Positions 1 through 6,018 of a stretch of DNA of 11,033 nt are shown here, piece after piece (the stretch's first letter is position 1; each line of letters begins with the position of its first letter). Source of the DNA: UBA7985 sp965661545 (GTDB lineage Bacteria > Pseudomonadota > Alphaproteobacteria > UBA7985); the NCBI GenBank assembly GCA_965661545.1, contig CBFIEF010000050.1, forward strand, positions 1-11,033, in the 5' to 3' direction. Under the pieces are notes generated by a model. That model saw nothing but the letters and a program-made list of their open reading frames with translations. It ran no database searches and was not told where the DNA came from. The position numbers were made by a program, and so were the translations under genes.

Positions 1-2
1 GA

Positions 3-458
3 TGGTTAAGCCTTTGGGACAGCCCCCGGTCGCTCTACCCCAGTTTCGGTGCGATGATGGCAGGCTATGTCATGCTCGGTTTTTCCATCGCAACGCTGAT
101 GCTGTTTCCGCAAGTCAGTCGTCGCGACCGGTCGATTGAAGAAGCCGCCGAAGGGCTTGGCACCGCGCCTGCGCTGCTGTTCTTCCACGTCACGTTTCCC
201 ATGTTTCGCACGGCCTTACTGGCCGCGTTTATTACCCTGTTCGTTTACTTTCTGGGTGTCTTTGTGATGCCAACCATGCTGGGCGGACCACAGAACTGGA
301 ACATGACAGTCATCATCCAAGACCGTGCTGTGGAGCGTTTTAACATGCCGCTCGGCGGCGCCTTGGCGATGATTATGCTGGCGCTGACAGCGGTGCTTGC
401 CGCGCTGCTGCTGTGGCTGAATCGGCAAGAGCAGCAAGCCGAGGGCACATCACCATGA
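3..458 (+). CDS. ABC transporter permease, PotB-like (5' end missing)
   Basis: Inner-membrane permease subunit of a spermidine/putrescine/Fe-type (Pot/2-aminoethylphosphonate-like) ABC importer. The frame is open from the window edge, so only about the last 151 residues are seen; the ATG at 54 is internal, not the start. The visible part carries the cytoplasmic EAA loop that docks on the ATPase (EEAAEGLGTAPALLF, then an F-P end at about codons 139 to 203), followed by a hydrophobic segment with the VMPTMLGGP motif typical of PotB proteins, and a last membrane helix ending in a short charged tail. It is followed at once by a second permease overlapping it as ATGA, so the two are surely co-translated and form the heterodimeric channel. 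The substrate cannot be read from the permease; the binding protein is outside the window. Family assignment is firm, substrate unknown. Confidence 0.9.
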   Translation, partial: WLSLWDSPRSLYPSFGAMMAGYVMLGFSIATLMLFPQVSRRDRSIEEAAEGLGTAPALLFFHVTFPMFRTALLAAFITLFVYFLGVFVMPTMLGGPQNWNMTVIIQDRAVERFNMPLGGALAMIMLALTAVLAALLLWLNRQEQQAEGTSP

Positions 459-1270
459 TCCGCGCCCTTCTCCGCTCCATCTTCTTGTGGGCCATTGCGG
501 CCTTTCTCCTCATCCCTTTCGCCATCGTGGCTGGTGTTTCCCTTAACCCGGCCCGACAAATCGCCTTTCCACCTCAGTCTGTTTCTGGTGTGTGGTTTGT
601 CGAGATGGCGACCGACCGCGGTTGGCAAGTGGCTATCTGGAACAGCTTCAGCATTGCGTTCATAGCCGCGATGATAGCAACCAGCATCGCCTTGCTCACC
701 GCTTACGCCCTGTGGCGGCGAGACACTTGGTTATCGCGGTCGGTATTTGCACTGGGGCTTGGTCCCTACATGATTCCGCCGATTATATTGGCGTTGGGGG
801 CCAGTATATTCTGGGCTGAAGTCGGTCTTTACGGGTCGCGATGGGCCACAAGCATCTCCCACGGGGTACTCTTTGTAACCCTGCCTTTGGTCATCATTTC
901 GCGCGGGTTCAGTGTCTTAAACCGAGAGATCGTAGACGCGAGCGACATCAGTGGCGCATCACCCGCACAGACATTCTGGCGCGTGATCATGCCAATCATC
1001 GCACCCTATTTCGTCACCAGCTTCGCCATTGTCGCAATCATCAGTGTGAACGAATACCTCATTAGCAGCTTTATCTCCGGCTTCACCGTCGAAACGCTGC
1101 CCATCAAGATTTTCAACAACGTACGCTACGGCTACACGCCCGTTCTCGCAGCCGCAGCCATCGGCTTCGCTGCCGTGACTGTGGGTGTGCTGGTGCTGGC
1201 GTCACTCTTTACAGATTTGGTCGAGCTGTTTGGCGGCTCAGCCCCAGAGGATTTGGGACGAAAGTACTGA
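455..1270 (+). CDS. ABC transporter permease, PotC-like
   Basis: Second permease of the importer, 271 residues, the usual size for PotC. I start it at the ATG at 455 because its A-T-G-A overlaps the upstream stop and a GAGGG ribosome site lies 9 bases before it; a longer open frame reaches back to 413 but without these signs. Six membrane segments are suggested: residues 8-28, 62-85, 97-119, 133-150, 183-200 and 228-255. The EAA loop is at about 160-180 (DASDISGASPAQTFWRVIMP), slightly degenerate at the EAA itself but with the invariant glycine. The stretch ETLPIKIFNNVRYGYTPVLA at 213-232 matches the last periplasmic/cytoplasmic region of PotC-type proteins. It pairs with the PotB-like protein upstream and is coupled to the DUF917 gene downstream through a CTGA overlap. 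Substrate unknown. Confidence 0.92.
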   Translation: MIRALLRSIFLWAIAAFLLIPFAIVAGVSLNPARQIAFPPQSVSGVWFVEMATDRGWQVAIWNSFSIAFIAAMIATSIALLTAYALWRRDTWLSRSVFALGLGPYMIPPIILALGASIFWAEVGLYGSRWATSISHGVLFVTLPLVIISRGFSVLNREIVDASDISGASPAQTFWRVIMPIIAPYFVTSFAIVAIISVNEYLISSFISGFTVETLPIKIFNNVRYGYTPVLAAAAIGFAAVTVGVLVLASLFTDLVELFGGSAPEDLGRKY

Positions 1271-2361
1271 CCCCGCAGGATCTCACCGATTTACTTCACG
1301 GCGCCGCCATTCTGGGCACCGGCGGTGGCGGGGAGTTGGATGAAGGCTTGGCTTTGATCCAAGAGGCGCTGGACCAGGGCAAAACCTTCCGCTTGGTCAG
1401 CATCGACGATGTACCCGACAGCGCGCTGCTGTGTACGCCCTATCTGCTTGGTGCGATCTCCGAGCCCACCGCGGAAGAAGCCGCACAGTACAATCGCCTC
1501 CCCCGCGCGGCGCAACCTGCGATCCTGAGCGCTTATGATCGTTTTCAAGCATACTTGGGTGAAGCGTTCTACGGCACTTTAGCGTGTGAGATGGGTGGCA
1601 CCAATACGGCGGTGGCGTTCTATGCTGCGGCCATGAATGATCACGTGATCATCGACGCAGACCCCGCCGGGCGTGCGGTTCCGGAAATCACACACTCCAC
1701 ATATTTCCTCAACGATCTGCCTGCCGCGCCGATCGTCATGGCGAATAGTTTTGGCGAATGCTTTATCGCCGAAGAGGTGATCGACGACCAGCGGGCCGAA
1801 GCGGTTGTGCGTGCGCTGGCGATTGTCAGCCGTAATGACGTCGCCGCCATCGACCACGCCTTACCCGCACACCAACTGCGTGATGCAGTAATCAAGGGAA
1901 CCATGAGCACCGCCCTTCGCCTCGGACAGGCATGGCGCGCCGCGCTAAAGGCTGGCGAGTGCCCTGCTGCTGCCATTGCTCGGGTCCAAGGCGGACGGAT
2001 CGTGTTCTCAGGTACGATTGGCGAGAGCAGTTGGGAGACCACGGGCGGTTTTACTTTGGGAGAAATGCACATCAGCGGCGGCGGCACCTACGCTGACCAA
2101 ACCATGCGCATCCGGCTCAAGAATGAAAATAGGGTCGCGTGGCTCGACGGTGACGTGCTGGCAACCATTCCCGAGTTGATTTGCTTGTTCGACCGAAGCA
2201 CAGGAAAGCCAGTCACCAATCCCCATTATCACCGGGGGCAAGAGGTAACTGTGGTGGTGCTACCAGCGCCAGAAGCCTTCACCACACCCCGTGGACTGGC
2301 GACATTTGGTCCAGCCTACGCAGGCATCGACGGCCCGTTTGTGCCCTATATCCGAGACTAG
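1267..2361 (+). CDS. DUF917 / S-methyl thiohydantoin desulfurase-like protein, probable CTG start
   Basis: Cytoplasmic protein of the former DUF917 family; some members are now described as S-methyl thiohydantoin desulfurases and many sit beside hydantoinase/oxoprolinase genes. From CTG 1267 it has 364 residues, the usual family length. It opens TPQDLTDLLHGAAILGTGGGG, where the GTGGGG motif (about 17-22) is a family hallmark. Next come CEMGGTNTAVAFYAAAM (about 109-125), DADPAGRAVPEITHSTYF (about 131-148), and a C-terminal domain ending FGPAYAGIDGPFVPYI, also typical. No ATG, GTG or TTG exists in frame for at least 100 bases before the GTGGGG motif; the first, TTG 1336, would delete it. CTG 1267 overlaps the permease stop as CTGA, like an ATGA junction, so translation is probably coupled. 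The nearest purine run, GAGG, is 16 bases away, rather far. Family is firm; exact substrate is not. Confidence 0.85.
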   Translation: MTPQDLTDLLHGAAILGTGGGGELDEGLALIQEALDQGKTFRLVSIDDVPDSALLCTPYLLGAISEPTAEEAAQYNRLPRAAQPAILSAYDRFQAYLGEAFYGTLACEMGGTNTAVAFYAAAMNDHVIIDADPAGRAVPEITHSTYFLNDLPAAPIVMANSFGECFIAEEVIDDQRAEAVVRALAIVSRNDVAAIDHALPAHQLRDAVIKGTMSTALRLGQAWRAALKAGECPAAAIARVQGGRIVFSGTIGESSWETTGGFTLGEMHISGGGTYADQTMRIRLKNENRVAWLDGDVLATIPELICLFDRSTGKPVTNPHYHRGQEVTVVVLPAPEAFTTPRGLATFGPAYAGIDGPFVPYIRD

Positions 2362-3539
2362 CAGATCCGGCGACCCTGCGCGTAAACCGCACGGACAGAA
2401 GGTGCTGCGCCGCGATGATGCACGCGCACCAGATCGGACCGCTTCCCCGGAGCGATTACGCCGCGATCATCCATACCGACCATGTTCGCCGTGTTCGATG
2501 TAACCAACCGCACAACCTCGTGCAGCGGTCGGTCGAGCTCTCGGGCCACTGCAAACACCGCCTGAAGCAAACTGCTGGGTACGTAGTCGCTCGACAACGC
2601 ATCCAGCAGGCCCGCTTTGGCCAAATCCATGATACTCACATTGCCCGAGTGACTGCCGCCACGCACGATATTGGGCGAGCCGCCAATGGTCTGCATGCCC
2701 TTGTGCCGGGCGTGTTGCGCCGCTTCGATTGAGCAAGGAAACTCGCTGATCCGGATGCCAGCCTCAGCGCCCTGATCAATATCGGCGATCGTCGTGTCAT
2801 CATGGGTTGCAAGCACAACGTTTTTATCCGCAAACAGCGCCAACGCAGCCGTCCAGTTCTGCGGAGCATAGAGCGACCCGCGTTCGATGCGCTTGGCGAG
2901 TGACGCTTCGATCTCCGCCGCCGTCATACCATTGCGAGACATGTACGATTTCAACGCCGTTGGGTCTCTCCACTGCCGCTTCCCCGGCGTGTGATCCATC
3001 AGACTAGCAAGCGCGACTGGATGCTGCTTGGCCAGTGGCTCGAGTGTTTCCATCAGGCGCGGATCAGACAACTCACAGCGGAAATGCAGGTGATGTTCAA
3101 TCTTGCACGCCCCCTGCTCCATCGCTGCCGTCACGCCCTTGACCATGTGGGCAAACAGCGCTCGACGGGCGTGATTGTTGCCGTCGTAATCGCCAATCGA
3201 CAGCGCATCAAAGACCGTGGTGACCCCTGCGCTCGCCATCTCTGCATCATGGGCCAACACCGCCGCATGATGGTTGGGCCAGAACACGTTGGGGCGCGGT
3301 TGAAAGTGCCGCTCTACGTTGTCCGTGTGCAGCTCAACCAATCCCGGCATAACAAAATCGCCCTCACAGTCTTCGCCGGCAACTGCCGAAGACCCGCTGT
3401 CGATGTCGAGGATGCCGGATGTGTCGAACCGGATCGACCCGTGCCGAATTTCATCATGCAGGACGATTTGAGCGTTCTTGAGAATGGTTTCAGTCGTCAA
3501 CGGTCGAATAACCTTGTCGTAGCGCGGGGAGACATTCAT
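2358..3539 (-). CDS. phnM: alpha-D-ribose 1-methylphosphonate 5-triphosphate diphosphatase
   Basis: PhnM, an amidohydrolase-fold metal enzyme that in the C-P lyase pathway releases diphosphate from the triphosphate of ribose 1-alkylphosphonate. With the ATG at 3539 it has 393 residues. Motifs known from E. coli PhnM are all present: ELHTDN (69-74), RPNVFWP (82-88), EHHLHFRCEL (148-157), SLMDHTPGKRQ (179-189), ATHDD (244-248), PNIVRGGSHSGN (289-300), LSSDY (315-319) and DRGVIAPGKRSDLV near the end, so the active site looks intact. The start is uncertain: TTG 3500 would give 380 residues beginning TTETILKNAQIV, which aligns with the usual N-terminus and has AAGG 11 bases before it; ATG 3539 has only a weak AGG. 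It lies 58 to 97 bases after phyH on the same strand. No phnG-L or phnN partner is in the window. Its stop shares CTAG with the converging DUF917 gene. Confidence 0.93.
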   Translation of the reverse strand: MNVSPRYDKVIRPLTTETILKNAQIVLHDEIRHGSIRFDTSGILDIDSGSSAVAGEDCEGDFVMPGLVELHTDNVERHFQPRPNVFWPNHHAAVLAHDAEMASAGVTTVFDALSIGDYDGNNHARRALFAHMVKGVTAAMEQGACKIEHHLHFRCELSDPRLMETLEPLAKQHPVALASLMDHTPGKRQWRDPTALKSYMSRNGMTAAEIEASLAKRIERGSLYAPQNWTAALALFADKNVVLATHDDTTIADIDQGAEAGIRISEFPCSIEAAQHARHKGMQTIGGSPNIVRGGSHSGNVSIMDLAKAGLLDALSSDYVPSSLLQAVFAVARELDRPLHEVVRLVTSNTANMVGMDDRGVIAPGKRSDLVRVHHRGAAPSVRAVYAQGRRIC

Positions 3540-3597
3540 GCGATGGGCCTGTGACCACAATGAGATCAAAGCATGCCGAAACCATCAGTGAAAGGCC

Positions 3598-4428
3598 TCA
3601 ATACTTTCCCTTATGCTCTGACCCAGCATAGAGAATATCCGCCAGCTTTTGATTGGCATCGATCCGCAAGGCAACAGCGGCATCGCTCATCGCATCTTTG
3701 ACCCGAGGCGCTTCCAGATGGTGGCGCGAGCCATCGGTACCGCGTGCGTGCTGGACGTACATTTCGCCCAAAACCTGCTCAACCGACGGCGCAATATAGC
3801 TCTGCAGCGCAAAGCCAATCCGGCGCTCGTTAGAGATGTTTGGGCCGGAGCCGTGGACGATGCGTGGGTGATGCAGCGACAGCTGACCGGGCTTCAGCGG
3901 CAAGGAAACGGCCTTGCTCTCGTCGATGCCCTGCACCTCTTGGCCGCGCGTCAATAAATTGTCTTCACCGAAAGTATCAACGTGATCGTACAATGGGTCG
4001 ATGTGAGAGCCGGGGATCATCTGCATGCAGCCGTTTTCTTCGGTCACATTGCTCACCGCCAGCCATCCCGTGACCCAGTCGTGCGGCTCCATGCCGGCAT
4101 AGCGCGCGTCTTGGTGCCAGCTGATGAAACCACCGCTGTTTGGCTCTTTGATAAACAGGGTCGAACCGGCTGCCAGAATGTGTGCGCCGATTACGTCTTC
4201 AACAGCATCGAGGATGCGGCTGTCGTGAACAATAAGGTCCAAGACCGGCAAGGCCAGATGACCGTTGTTCCGGCCTGCGCCATCCAAGGCATTGGGCCAA
4301 CGCGCTTCGGCGTCTTCGATCTCAGCCCGAATTTCCGCGATTTCATCTGCCGAAAAGATGTCAATCGGCGCGACAAAGCCGTCGCGAGCATAGGCTTCTT
4401 GCTGTTCGACAGTCAGACGTTTGGGCAT
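3598..4428 (-). CDS. PhyH-family Fe(II)/2-oxoglutarate dioxygenase
   Basis: Phytanoyl-CoA dioxygenase (PhyH) superfamily protein, 276 residues, cytoplasmic; such enzymes hydroxylate a C-H bond using O2, Fe(II) and 2-oxoglutarate, giving succinate and CO2. The metal triad is visible: HQD gives H105 and D107, and VHGSGPN gives H192; the 2-oxoglutarate-binding arginine is probably R203 (RIGF). The core WHQDARYAGMEP and the SNVTEENGCMQMIPGSH stretch (126-142) are typical of the bacterial PhyH group. The ATG at 4428 has a GAGGAA ribosome site. Bacterial PhyH proteins include the phosphonate oxygenases PhnY and TmpA, which hydroxylate 2-aminoethylphosphonate-type compounds. The neighbour phnM makes a phosphonate role attractive, but the partner HD-domain oxygenase (PhnZ/TmpB) is absent and the substrate cannot be read from sequence. 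Other choices are ectoine-like or syringomycin-type hydroxylases. Confidence 0.9.
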   Translation of the reverse strand: MPKRLTVEQQEAYARDGFVAPIDIFSADEIAEIRAEIEDAEARWPNALDGAGRNNGHLALPVLDLIVHDSRILDAVEDVIGAHILAAGSTLFIKEPNSGGFISWHQDARYAGMEPHDWVTGWLAVSNVTEENGCMQMIPGSHIDPLYDHVDTFGEDNLLTRGQEVQGIDESKAVSLPLKPGQLSLHHPRIVHGSGPNISNERRIGFALQSYIAPSVEQVLGEMYVQHARGTDGSRHHLEAPRVKDAMSDAAVALRIDANQKLADILYAGSEHKGKY

Positions 4429-4462
4429 GACCGGGGTTCCTCATTCACACTGGTTCAGCATT

Positions 4463-4526
4463 CCTGCGAAATCCCGGTTTTGTCCACTCTTCCAGAAGCG
4501 ACCAAACTGGAAGAAAACACCGCAGG
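4463..4526 (-). repeat. nested inverted repeat between SH3 gene and phyH
   Basis: An inner perfect 8-base inverted repeat (TCTTCCAG at 4488-4495 and CTGGAAGA at 4507-4514, 11-base loop) lies inside an outer 6-base pair (CCTGCG at 4463-4468 and CGCAGG at 4521-4526). Read as - strand RNA, the structure begins directly after the stop of the SH3 gene and ends about 35 bases before phyH. There is no T tract after it, so it is not a standard intrinsic terminator; it could slow or end transcription, protect the upstream mRNA 3' end, or bind a regulator. The rest of the 98-base gap holds only the phyH ribosome site. Confidence 0.4.
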
Positions 4527-4931
4527 CTAGTCCAGATATTCGGCGTAAACCCAGCCGTGGTGGTGCCCATGATAGGTAACGGCACACCAATTGTGGCTGT
4601 TACAGCCATTGATGTGGACCGTCTGCCCCTTAATCAGCACGTGTGCGATGGGATGCTCCATCGATGGACCCGTGCGCACATTCAGCGCGTGTGAAGACAC
4701 GTCATGGTGCACGCCTAGTGCGTGACCATGCTTATGGCTGTGCGGCTCACCGCCGTTGTGCTGGTGTGTGTGCGTATGCCCGATGCCGTGACTGTGGTGG
4801 ACGTGCAGAGGCTGAAAACCAATGCCCCAGCCATAGTTGAACCAGTTGTAGGCAATGGTATGTGCCGACGCCAAAGGCGCAAACGACAAAGTCAGTAGAG
4901 CAGCCGTTCCGGCCATGAGATGCTTTAACAT
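4527..4931 (-). CDS. secreted His-rich SH3-domain protein
   Basis: Small exported protein, 134 residues, of no recognised named family. The ATG at 4931 is chosen because an AGGGG ribosome site stands 6 bases before it and it begins a clean Sec signal peptide, MLKHLMAGTAALLTLSFAPL then ASA, with cleavage likely after residue 23. The mature part (about 111 residues) has about 24 histidines. Residues roughly 42-81 are packed with HH, HTHTH and HSHKHGH pairs, suggesting binding of Zn, Ni or Cu. The C-terminal 55 or so residues are a bacterial SH3 (SH3_3-type) domain: LNVRTGPSMEHPIAHVL, then GCNSHNWCAVTYHG with the two cysteines common in this group, ending GWVYAEYLD. Likely periplasmic, perhaps binding metal or cell wall. 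It sits between dppF and phyH with its own candidate promoter, so it may be a separate unit rather than part of the transporter operon. Metal binding is inferred from composition only. Confidence 0.85.
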   Translation of the reverse strand: MLKHLMAGTAALLTLSFAPLASAHTIAYNWFNYGWGIGFQPLHVHHSHGIGHTHTHQHNGGEPHSHKHGHALGVHHDVSSHALNVRTGPSMEHPIAHVLIKGQTVHINGCNSHNWCAVTYHGHHHGWVYAEYLD

Positions 4932-4964
4932 CAGAAGCCCCTGTATGGATAAGAAGAAACACGC

Positions 4965-4993
4965 AGTGTATTTCCCTGCATCCATTTCGGCAA
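4965..4993 (-). promoter_or_regulatory. candidate sigma-70 promoter for the His-rich SH3 gene
   Basis: On the - strand TTGCCG (4993-4988) and TACACT (4970-4965) are separated by exactly 17 bases. Each matches the sigma-70 consensus in four of six places. Transcription would begin near 4958, leaving a leader of about 26 bases with the AGGGG ribosome site. It lies in the 88-base gap after dppF, the largest gap between the dppC-dppF block and this gene. Seen by eye; not tested against background. Confidence 0.3.
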
Positions 4994-5019
4994 ATGTGTA
5001 AACACCTCAATTTTCAGGC

Positions 5020-6018
5020 CTAAAGCGGCGAAATCCCCTTTTCGTCCACCAAATGACAGGCGACCCGATGATTGGGCGCGATTTCTGTGAGCGGTGGCTC
5101 GGACTGAAGGCACTGGTCCTGCGCAACCGGACACCGACTGGCAAAGCGGCAACCAACCTGTTTCTGCGTCGGATCCGGTGGGTCGCCGGGGATCAGGATG
5201 CGCTTAGTTTTCTCCCGCAGGGTCTTGTCCACGGTCGGAACCGCTGACAGAAGCGCGGCGGTATAGGGGTGGAGCGGATTGTTGAACAGGCTCTTACGAT
5301 CCGCATGCTCAACGATTTTGCCCATGTACATCACCGCCACGGAATCACACATGTGCTGAACAACGCCGAGGTCGTGGCTGATGAACAGATATGTCAGGCC
5401 AAACTCTTCCTGTAGCGCAGACAACAGGTTCAGGATTTGCGCTTGAACCGCCACATCCAGCGCGGAAACAGGCTCGTCACAGATAACCAGCTCTGGCTGT
5501 GTCGCCAAGGCGCGGGCAATGCCGATGCGTTGGCGCTGTCCGCCAGAGAACTGATGCGGGAACAACCGGCGCTGCTCGGGCCGCAACCCTACTTGCGCAA
5601 ACAGGCGATCAGTAATCTCCTGCTGCTCCGCTGCCGGGGTATCGGTCAGGCTTTGCAGCGGGTCGCGGACGATCTCTTCGGCGCGTTGGCGGGGGTTAAG
5701 GCTGGAATAGGGGTCTTGGAAGATGAATTGCACTTTCTGCCGCATCTGACGCAGCTCTTCGCCTTCCAGCGGCAGCACGTCTTGCCCGTCCAGCACCACG
5801 CGCCCTTCATAGGCGGTCACAAGCCGCGCTGCCGCCAGTGCTGCAGTCGTCTTGCCCGAACCACTCTCGCCCACGATTGCGAGGGTTTCACCGCGATTGA
5901 CGTGAAAACTCACATCATCAACGGCGTAAAGGTGCGTCGCAGGACTGAACAAACCGTTTCGCTTCATCGCGAACCGGACGGTTAGGTTTTCAACACTCAG
6001 GAGAGGTTTTTCGCTCAT
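5020..6018 (-). CDS. Dpp/Opp-type ABC transporter ATPase (DppF/OppF-like)
   Basis: One of two ATPases that power the peptide/nickel/opine-class importer, 332 residues from the ATG at 6018, whose first base is the last base of the preceding stop (TGATG). A longer frame to 6042 lies inside dppD and is unlikely. Visible motifs: Walker A GESGSGKT (50-57), Q loop FQDPYSSLNPR (about 100-110), signature FSGGQRQR (157-164), Walker B LVICDE (177-182) and switch histidine SHD (214-216). The C-terminal oligo_HPY domain has NPLHPYTAALL (about 247-257) and four cysteines at 290, 296, 303 and 321 in a CX5CX6CX17C pattern, which in related Dpp ATPases has been reported to hold a [4Fe-4S] cluster. Partner: the DppD-like protein upstream. 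It is the last transporter gene; 88 bases follow before the SH3 gene. Confidence 0.95.
   Translation of the reverse strand: MSEKPLLSVENLTVRFAMKRNGLFSPATHLYAVDDVSFHVNRGETLAIVGESGSGKTTAALAAARLVTAYEGRVVLDGQDVLPLEGEELRQMRQKVQFIFQDPYSSLNPRQRAEEIVRDPLQSLTDTPAAEQQEITDRLFAQVGLRPEQRRLFPHQFSGGQRQRIGIARALATQPELVICDEPVSALDVAVQAQILNLLSALQEEFGLTYLFISHDLGVVQHMCDSVAVMYMGKIVEHADRKSLFNNPLHPYTAALLSAVPTVDKTLREKTKRILIPGDPPDPTQKQVGCRFASRCPVAQDQCLQSEPPLTEIAPNHRVACHLVDEKGISPL

Noticed and set aside
2181..2732. Long open frame on the + strand over the end of the DUF917 gene and the phnM 3' part (183 residues)
   Set aside because: It is antisense to phnM for most of its length, has no recognisable domain and no ribosome site; GC-rich coding DNA often leaves such frames open.
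2991..3554. Open frame of 187 residues on the + strand, within phnM
   Set aside because: Entirely antisense to the phnM coding frame, which has clear family motifs; low-complexity product with no domain.
4650..4870. His-codon-rich DNA as a possible tandem repeat
   Set aside because: CAC and CAT codons recur but there is no regular unit, so it is amino-acid bias, not a DNA repeat.
4527..4985. Longer start at 4985 for the His-rich SH3 gene
   Set aside because: It adds 18 residues ahead of a complete signal peptide, while the internal ATG at 4931 has an AGGGG ribosome site at the right spacing.
5437..5985. Open frame of 182 residues on the + strand over the DppF-like gene
   Set aside because: Antisense to an ATPase with complete motifs; treated as a shadow.
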